Position numbers and translations under genes: made by a program. Of a DNA stretch of 34,828 nucleotides, positions 30,022 to 34,828 are shown in pieces. The DNA is from DATLYF01 sp035575095 (GTDB taxonomy: Bacteria > Pseudomonadota > Gammaproteobacteria > Competibacterales > Competibacteraceae). Location: NCBI GenBank assembly GCA_035575095.1, contig DATLYF010000038.1, forward strand, positions 1-34,828, in the 5' to 3' direction. The notes beneath the pieces were generated by a model. The model had not been told where the DNA came from. It was given only the letters and a program-made list of their open reading frames with translations, and did not search any database. Numbering within the stretch: the first letter of the stretch is position 1; every line of letters starts with the position of its first letter.

Positions 30022-30147
30022 CGGCAGTCTCCAGCGATCGGGCGAGAAACCGGCGGCACCGGAAGGTACGCGAGCTGCGGGGCAGCTATGGCCATAACTC
30101 TAGGGCAGACTGACTGAACTTGCCCTGAACCCGGAACGCGCCGGCGC

Positions 30148-30492
30148 TCACAGGGCAGCGGTGACGATGAACTCCACCTTGTAGCCGGGGGCGGCCAGCC
30201 TGGCCTCGCCAGTGGCGCGCGCCGGAGCGCAGCCGGCCGGAATCCATGCGTCCCAGACCTTGTTCATCTCGGTGAAATCGTTGATGTCGGCCAGCCAGAC
30301 GATGGTCTGCAGGATCTTGGTCTTATCGCTGCCGACCAGCTCTAGCAGACGCTCCACCTCGGCCAGGGCCTGGCGGCACTGCTCCGCCACCGACGCACCG
30401 GCCTCACCCACCTGGCCGGCCAGGTAGACGGTATTGTTGCAGACCACCGCCTGGCTCATGCGCTGACTGGTCTCGTAACGCTGAATCGACAT
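30148..30492 (-). CDS. RidA/YjgF-family reactive intermediate deaminase
   Basis: 114 residues of the Rid superfamily, which hydrolyses reactive enamine/imine intermediates released by PLP enzymes. Typical stretches are TVYLAGQVGE, CRQALAEVERLLELVGSDKTKILQTIVWLAD and the end YKVEFIVTAAL. The substrate-anchoring arginine appears in PARATGEARL. The motif context differs from classical RidA (PARSxVEVxxLP), so a Rid2-7-type subgroup is possible. AGGAG is seven bases before the ATG. It is divergent from the acyl-CoA ligase gene. Confidence 0.9.
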   Translation of the reverse strand: MSIQRYETSQRMSQAVVCNNTVYLAGQVGEAGASVAEQCRQALAEVERLLELVGSDKTKILQTIVWLADINDFTEMNKVWDAWIPAGCAPARATGEARLAAPGYKVEFIVTAAL

Positions 30493-30577
30493 CGCTCGCT
30501 CCTGTGGTTGCCGTGATGAGGCGCCCGCTGCGCCCGCCTGGCGATTGTACGCCATGGTCCGCGCCCGTACAGCCCGA

Positions 30578-30626
30578 CCCCCTCCTTTCAGGGGGATGCC
30601 GGCCGACTATGGGCTATGTTAAACCC
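30578..30626 (+). promoter_or_regulatory. Short hairpin and shared GGCTAT-GTTAAA element upstream of the acyl-CoA ligase
   Basis: A six-base stem CCCCCT/AGGGGG (30578-30595) is followed by GGCTATGTTAAACCC (30612-30626), 50 bases before the ligase ATG. The second string differs by one inserted base and one substitution from GGCTATAGTTAAATCC upstream of the FAR gene (9774-9789), which also follows an AGGGGGA. It could be a common promoter or regulator site of lipid genes, or a small dispersed repeat. Confidence 0.35.
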
Positions 30627-30675
30627 AAACGACACGACCATTGGGGCGCACCGGCGTCCCTCCCAGGAGAGTACG

Positions 30676-32343
30676 ATGGAGAAGATCTGGCTGAAGCACT
30701 ATCCCGCGGGCGTTCCCAGCGACATCGATCTGGATGAATTCGCCTCCCTCAGGGACATCCTGGAGCAGAGCTGCCGGCGCTACGCCCCGCTACCGGCCTA
30801 CAGCAACATGGGGCATACCCTGCGCTTCGCCGACCTCGACGCCCTGAGTCGGGACTTTGCCGCCTACCTGCAGAACACCCTGGGACTCACCAAGGGTGCC
30901 CGGGTGGCGATCATGCTGCCCAACCTGCTGCAGTATCCGGTGACCCTGTTCGGCGTGCTGCGCGCCGGGCTTACCGCGGTCAACGTCAACCCCCTCTACA
31001 CCCCACGCGAGCTGGAGCACCAGCTCAGCGATTCCGGTGCCGAGGCCATCGTCATCCTGGAGAACTTCGCCCACACCCTGGCTGCAGTGCGCGAGCGCTT
31101 GCCGGCGCTGCGCCACATTCTCGTCACCCGCATCGGCGACCTGCTGCCGCCGCTCAAGGGCCTGCTGGTCAACCTGGTGGTCAAGCATGTCAAAAAGATG
31201 GTGCCGGCCTGGTATATACCCGGCACCCTGGACTTGCGCCGAGCGCTGGCCGCAGGCCGCAGCCTGGCGCTGCGCGAAGTGCCGCTAGGCCACGACGACA
31301 TCGCATTCCTGCAATACACCGGCGGCACCACCGGGGTGGCCAAGGGCGCCATCCTCACTCATGGCAACATCGTCGCCAACCTGCAGCAGGCCAGCGCCTG
31401 GATCAAGCCCTATATCGGCCAGACTCAGGAGGTGGTCATCACCGCACTGCCGCTCTACCACATCTTCTCCCTGACCGCCAACTGCCTGGCCTTCCTCAAG
31501 GTCGGCGGCCACAACGTGCTGATCACCAACCCGCGTGACCTGCCGGCCTTCGTCAAGGAACTCTCCAAAGTGCGCTTCACCGCCATCACCGGCGTCAATA
31601 CCTTGTTCAACGCCCTGCTTAACACGCCGGGCTTCGACAAGCTGGACTTCAGCAGTCTGAAGATCGCGCTGGGCGGCGGTATGGCACTGCAACGGGCGGT
31701 GGCGGAGCGCTGGCAGGCGATCACCGGTGTACCGTTGGTGGAGGCCTACGGCCTCACCGAGACCTCGCCGGCGGTATGCATCAACCCCCTGGACATCAAG
31801 GAGTTCAGCGGCAGCATCGGCCTGCCGGTACCGGCCACCGAGATCAGCATTCGCGACGAGGCGGGCCGCGAGCTGGGCATCAACGAGGTCGGCGAGCTGT
31901 GCGTGCGCGGCCCGCAGGTGATGCGTGGCTACTGGAACCGCCCTGAGGAGACCGCCCAGGTGCTCTCTCCCGACGGCTGGCTGCGCACCGGCGATATGGC
32001 GCGCATCGACGAGCGCGGCTACGTCTATCTGGTGGATCGCAAGAAGGACTTGATCCTGGTGTCCGGCTTCAACGTCTATCCCAATGAGGTCGAGGCCGTG
32101 GCGGCGCTGCACCCGGGCGTGCTGGAAGTCGCGGCCATCGGCGTGCCCGACGAGAAGTCCGGCGAGGCGGTCAAGCTCTACGTGGTGCGCAAGGATCCGG
32201 CGCTCACCGCCGAGGCGCTGATCGAGCACTGCCGCCGCCATCTCACCGGCTACAAGGTGCCGAAATACGTGGAGTTCCGCGCCGAACTGCCCAAGACCAA
32301 CGTCGGCAAGATCCTGCGTCGGGCGCTGCGCGAACCGAGCTGA
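30676..32343 (+). CDS. Long-chain fatty acid-CoA ligase (FadD-type)
   Basis: 555 residues of the ANL adenylating superfamily; activates fatty acids to acyl-CoA with ATP. Motifs in order: the phosphate loop YTGGTTGVAKGA, the ALPLYHIFSLT stretch, YGLTETSP, then GWLRTGDMARIDERGY, the hinge DRKKDLILVSGFNVYP and the catalytic lysine in TNVGKILRRAL. The length and N-terminal EKIWLKHYPAGVP text match proteobacterial FadD. AGGAG precedes the ATG at 30676; the longer open frame adds 20 unrelated residues. Acyl-CoA made here could feed beta-oxidation or the FAR and WS/DGAT enzymes. I do not assign fadD firmly because paralogues are common. Confidence 0.93.
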   Translation: MEKIWLKHYPAGVPSDIDLDEFASLRDILEQSCRRYAPLPAYSNMGHTLRFADLDALSRDFAAYLQNTLGLTKGARVAIMLPNLLQYPVTLFGVLRAGLTAVNVNPLYTPRELEHQLSDSGAEAIVILENFAHTLAAVRERLPALRHILVTRIGDLLPPLKGLLVNLVVKHVKKMVPAWYIPGTLDLRRALAAGRSLALREVPLGHDDIAFLQYTGGTTGVAKGAILTHGNIVANLQQASAWIKPYIGQTQEVVITALPLYHIFSLTANCLAFLKVGGHNVLITNPRDLPAFVKELSKVRFTAITGVNTLFNALLNTPGFDKLDFSSLKIALGGGMALQRAVAERWQAITGVPLVEAYGLTETSPAVCINPLDIKEFSGSIGLPVPATEISIRDEAGRELGINEVGELCVRGPQVMRGYWNRPEETAQVLSPDGWLRTGDMARIDERGYVYLVDRKKDLILVSGFNVYPNEVEAVAALHPGVLEVAAIGVPDEKSGEAVKLYVVRKDPALTAEALIEHCRRHLTGYKVPKYVEFRAELPKTNVGKILRRALREPS

Positions 32344-32488
32344 TATCCCTTGCTTGAAGCTGGACTCGTCCCGGGGCGAGCTGGAATTGCAGGGCACTGC
32401 CGGAATCGGCTCTGGCCAAGCGACGACAGGCGCGCTATGGTGAGCTGTTTTCCAAGCAGACCCGGCGCCCGGCGCCGTCCATCCCGCA

Positions 32489-32722
32489 ATGACCATCAAG
32501 ATCAAGTACTTCGCCAGCCTGCGCGAACAACTCGGCCGCGCCGAGGACGAGTATCCGGCCGGCCCCGGCCTGACCGTGGCCGATCTGTGGACCCGGTTGT
32601 GGCCCGATCGGCCGCTGCCGCCCAACACCCTGGCGGCGGTCAACCAGGAATATGCCGATCTGGGACGGCTCCTCGCCGACGGCGACGAGGTGGCCTTCTT
32701 CCCGCCAGTAACCGGGGGCTGA
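32489..32722 (+). CDS. moaD: Molybdopterin synthase small subunit, MoaD
   Basis: 77-residue ubiquitin-like protein that ends in Gly-Gly (FFPPVTGG), the C-terminus that is thiocarboxylated to donate sulfur for molybdopterin. The start IKIKYFASLREQLG is typical. The moaE gene begins one base after the stop. There is no clear ribosome binding site at this ATG. The 145 bases between the ligase gene and this one show only a small CTCG...CGAG stem. Molybdoenzymes are not encoded in the window. Confidence 0.93.
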   Translation: MTIKIKYFASLREQLGRAEDEYPAGPGLTVADLWTRLWPDRPLPPNTLAAVNQEYADLGRLLADGDEVAFFPPVTGG

Positions 32723-32723
32723 G

Positions 32724-33167
32724 ATGCGCATCGAGCTGCGTGACACTCCATTCGAACCGCTAGCGGAACTGGCGCGCTACCAGGACGGCCTCGCAACCCT
32801 GCGCGGCCGATACGGCGCCACTGCCTGTTTCATCGGCACCATGCGCGACTTCAACGAGGGTGAGGCGGTATGCGGCATGTACCTGGAGCACTATCCGGGC
32901 ATGACCGAGCGCGAGCTGGAGAAGCTGGTGGCGGAAGCGCTGGAGCGCTACGGCCTGCTGGAGGCCCTGGTGATCCACCGCGTCGGCGCGATCGAGCCCA
33001 ACCAGCCCATCGTGCTGGTGGCGGTATGGTCGGCCCACCGCGCCGCAGCCTTCGACGGCTGCCGGCAGATCATGGAGGAGCTTAAGTCGCGGGCCCCATT
33101 CTGGAAGCGCGAGACCCTGGTCGAGACTGAGACGAGCCGCTGGGTGGCGCGCAACACGCCGGGCTGA
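32724..33167 (+). CDS. moaE: Molybdopterin synthase catalytic subunit, MoaE
   Basis: 147 residues. Adds two sulfurs from MoaD to precursor Z (cPMP), forming molybdopterin. Visible family elements are GATACFIGTMRDFNEG, YLEHYPGMTERELEK, the HRVGAIEPNQPIVLVAVWSAHR core and the catalytic lysine pair in ELKSRAPFWKRE. Gene order moaD-moaE with a one-base gap indicates coupled translation. Other moa genes must be elsewhere. Confidence 0.95.
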   Translation: MRIELRDTPFEPLAELARYQDGLATLRGRYGATACFIGTMRDFNEGEAVCGMYLEHYPGMTERELEKLVAEALERYGLLEALVIHRVGAIEPNQPIVLVAVWSAHRAAAFDGCRQIMEELKSRAPFWKRETLVETETSRWVARNTPG

Positions 33168-33215
33168 GCGGGCGAGCGCTGCCATTTACCCGCCGCATCC
33201 GGTATGCTGCGGACC

Positions 33216-33851
33216 ATGAATGAGTATTATCAGCCTCAACCCCCGATCGCCCGCCGTTTCCGCGGCTTCCTGCCGGTGGTGGTGGACGTGGAGACCGGAG
33301 GCCTCAACGCCGAGACCGACGCCCTTCTGGAAATCGCCGCAGTGATCCTCGGCATGGACGGCGACGGCCGCCTGTACCGGCGTCGCACCGTCTCGGCCCA
33401 CGTCCAGCCCTTTCCCGGACTCAAGCTCAACCCGGAGTCGATGAAAGTCAACGGCATCGACCCCTACCATCCGTTCCGCTTCGCCGTGCCCGAGCACGAG
33501 GCGCTGACCAGCATCTTCCAGGAGGTGCGGCGGGCGGTGCGGGAGTCTGGCTGCACCCGTGCCATCCTGGTGGGCCACAACGCCTTCTTCGACCTGGCCT
33601 TTCTCAACGCCGCGGTGGCGCGCAATGACATCAAGCGCAACCCCTTCCACCCCTTCTCCAGTTTCGACACGGTGAGCCTGGCTGGCCTGGCCTTCGGCCA
33701 GACTGTGCTGGCTCGCGCCGTGCAGGCCGCCGGCATTCCCTGGGATACCAGCGAAGCGCACTCGGCGGTGTACGACGCCGAGCGTACCGCCGACCTGTTT
33801 TGCCATGTCATCAACCGCTGGAAAGATATGGGCGGTTGGGTGCCCGAATAG
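33216..33851 (+). CDS. rnt: Ribonuclease T (3'-5' exoribonuclease)
   Basis: 211 residues from the chosen ATG. Trims the 3' ends of tRNA and other stable RNAs. DEDDh exonuclease marks: Asp24 and Glu26 in VVDVETGG, Asp in GHNAFFDLAFL, and the His and Asp of EAHSAVYDAERTA. The conserved KRNPFHPFSSFDTVSLAGLA and the end NRWKDMGGW match E. coli RNase T. An ATG four codons earlier (33204) is possible; the later one gives the family's usual N-terminal length. A strong terminator follows 36 bases after the stop. Confidence 0.95.
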   Translation: MNEYYQPQPPIARRFRGFLPVVVDVETGGLNAETDALLEIAAVILGMDGDGRLYRRRTVSAHVQPFPGLKLNPESMKVNGIDPYHPFRFAVPEHEALTSIFQEVRRAVRESGCTRAILVGHNAFFDLAFLNAAVARNDIKRNPFHPFSSFDTVSLAGLAFGQTVLARAVQAAGIPWDTSEAHSAVYDAERTADLFCHVINRWKDMGGWVPE

Positions 33852-33887
33852 GCGCTCAGTATCTTTTTGTCTCTTCGTAACTTCGTG

Positions 33888-33922
33888 AGATCGCGCAAGT
33901 TATTGCGCGATCTTGCTTTTTT
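33888..33922 (+). terminator. Rho-independent terminator after rnt
   Basis: An 11-base perfect stem AGATCGCGCAA/TTGCGCGATCT around a four-base loop GTTA, then TGC and a run of six T. Textbook form, in the right place for the rnt transcript. Confidence 0.92.
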
Positions 33923-34586
33923 GTCTCAATGCAACATTTTGTTGGAAATTTGCCATACACTAAAAAAACACAAATTGAAAGTTGACGATTGTAAATTCCT
34001 GTTTCAATATGCCGGCCGTCGGCGAGGTTCCTCTTGGCCTCCAGTAGTGCCCCCGCGTCGCGTTTCAGGAGAGGCCCGGTCAGTTGTGACGGTCACCTCC
34101 TAGGGGAAAACGATAATCGGCAGACGCTCGAGCCTACGTGAGAACGCTCTTGCTTTTTTTCTGCCCTATTGTGTCTCCACTGACACGACGCTGACCTCTG
34201 CCTGTCGGTTTTGCCGCCAGGTCATGCCGACACATGACCAGCAGCGGACAGGGTTCAGCAAGGCGCTGACGATCTCCGCACTTTCGCACCCCCGTGGGGT
34301 GCACCTCAGAGCCGTTGGCAAGGGATGGCCAGCCGCTGTCCACCTGCTGGCGCGCAGGGACCTGGTCCCGGTGTCTCCTCCCCGTTCCCGCGGGCGCAGG
34401 CCGAGCCGGACCACCTCACAGGGTTAGCAACGCAGTCCATAGTCGCCGACGCGCTTGGCGCAACGGACGGCTGTTCGCGCCGCATGCCGCCCACGGGCGA
34501 GCCGCGGGTTTCGTCAACCTATGGATGAAACGTTCAAGGGATAAGAACGATGCGTCAATCTTGTTGATTATCAAGAGGTTCTAATA
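33923..34586. other. Long noncoding region before the secreted IPT-like gene
   Basis: About 660 bases without a convincing gene on either strand. The first 90 bases are clearly AT-rich. The rest (about 34010-34540) returns to high GC and contains short inverted repeats such as GTGACGGTCAC (34086-34096). The last 40 bases are AT-rich again and include a ribosome binding site AAGAGG. The length and GC-rich middle would allow a structured leader RNA, but I could match it to no known riboswitch. Confidence 0.5.
33982..34010 (+). promoter_or_regulatory. Possible sigma-70 promoter
   Basis: TTGACG (33982-33987), a 17-base spacer and CAATAT (34005-34010): a good -35 and a poor -10, in AT-rich sequence. 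If used, it would give a leader of about 570 bases before the secreted protein gene. Confidence 0.3.
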
Positions 34587-34828
34587 ATGAGACACAATTC
34601 CACGATCAAACGTGTGGGTCATTGGTCGGCTCTGGCCATGATGATGGCCGCCTGCGGCGTCGGGCGAGCGGCGCTGGCAGCACCGACCGCCTACTACACC
34701 GATCTCACCTCCAGCCCGGCCGGCGCCTACGTCACCGTCTGGGGCAAGGGCTTCGGCAGCAGCGCCGGTAGCGTGATGGTGGGCGGTGCGACCGCCAGCG
34801 GCGCCGACATCGTCTCCTGGAGCGACTC
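34587..34828 (+). CDS. Secreted protein with IPT/TIG-like domain (partial, runs off the right edge)
   Basis: The first 80 codons are visible. A signal peptide with an Arg/His/Lys start (MRHNSTIKRVGHW) and a hydrophobic stretch is cleaved probably near ALA-A. The mature part starts APTAYYTDLTSSPAGAYVTVWGKGFG, followed by SVMVGGATASGADIVSWSD. This is the pattern of an immunoglobulin-like IPT/TIG domain at the start of large exported or surface proteins. AAGAGG stands eight bases before the ATG. What follows, and the function, cannot be seen. Confidence 0.78.
   Translation, partial: MRHNSTIKRVGHWSALAMMMAACGVGRAALAAPTAYYTDLTSSPAGAYVTVWGKGFGSSAGSVMVGGATASGADIVSWSD

Noticed and set aside
32344..32488. 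Molybdenum cofactor riboswitch upstream of moaD
   Set aside because: The gap is only 145 bases and shows just one small stem; no match to the complex fold could be drawn.
31285..32796. Minus-strand open frame of 503 codons opposite the acyl-CoA ligase gene
   Set aside because: The ligase on the plus strand has all ANL motifs. The antisense product has no motif and overlaps moaD as well.
34400..34560. Cyclic di-GMP or other riboswitch before the secreted protein
   Set aside because: A stretch AGCAACGCAGTCC near 34427 looked faintly like a GEMM core, but the conserved ACGCAAAGCC and the rest of the fold are missing.
34552..34570. FNR-like box TTGATTATCAA before the secreted protein
   Set aside because: The half-sites are separated by one base instead of four, so it does not fit the FNR consensus.
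1..34828. CRISPR array, tRNA genes, insertion sequences, prophage or attachment sites
   Set aside because: No regularly spaced direct repeats, cloverleaf sequences, transposase or phage motifs were seen on reading both strands.

Overview
The window is about 34.8 kb of GC-rich, densely packed chromosome, most likely from a free-living gammaproteobacterium. The placement rests on an rnt-type RNase T (a gammaproteobacterial family), a PhoP/PhoQ-like pair and a Marinobacter-type fatty acyl reductase. Genus cannot be decided from sequence alone. There are no tRNA or rRNA genes, CRISPR array, insertion sequence or prophage.

Left part (1-8160, minus strand): one probable operon of nine genes read leftwards from about 8000. 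It encodes a periplasmic PQQ alcohol dehydrogenase with the Asp-x-Asp signature of lanthanide-dependent enzymes. Next come a MoxJ-like binding protein, a SoxY-SoxZ fusion carrier with one cysteine in a GGGC motif, a metallo-beta-lactamase-fold protein and a CXXCW rhodanese-like protein. A TauABC-like importer (binding protein, permease, ATPase) follows, and then the first part of a second, PedB/LutE-like ATPase that leaves the window. A core-consensus sigma-54 promoter and two TGTCAC/GTGACA inverted repeats lie upstream of the dehydrogenase.

Lipid block (8167-12437): a wax ester synthase (WS/DGAT) and a two-domain fatty acyl-CoA reductase (FAR) are divergently transcribed and together would make wax esters. 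A bacterioferritin-comigratory-type peroxiredoxin follows. Further right are a phasin-like granule protein, an enoyl-CoA isomerase-like enzyme and a long-chain acyl-CoA ligase, so storage lipid and fatty-acid metabolism recur through the window.

Signalling and decay zone (12495-18660): a NarX/NarL-type two-component pair, a small secreted Gly/Lys/Cys protein of unknown role, a broken sigma-54 activator, a three-PAS SpoIIE-type phosphatase and a broken MFS transporter. The two pseudogenes flank the phosphatase gene and mark a site of gene loss.

Right part (18810-34828): mainly housekeeping genes. These are the phasin, a glutaredoxin-like protein, the isomerase, nicotinamidase plus nicotinate phosphoribosyltransferase, an EF-G-like GTPase, a macrodomain deacetylase behind a perfect FNR-type box, chorismate synthase, a PepSY-PhoP-PhoQ-like operon, RidA, acyl-CoA ligase, MoaD/MoaE and RNase T. 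After a strong terminator and about 660 bp of noncoding DNA, a secreted IPT/TIG-like protein begins and runs off the right edge.
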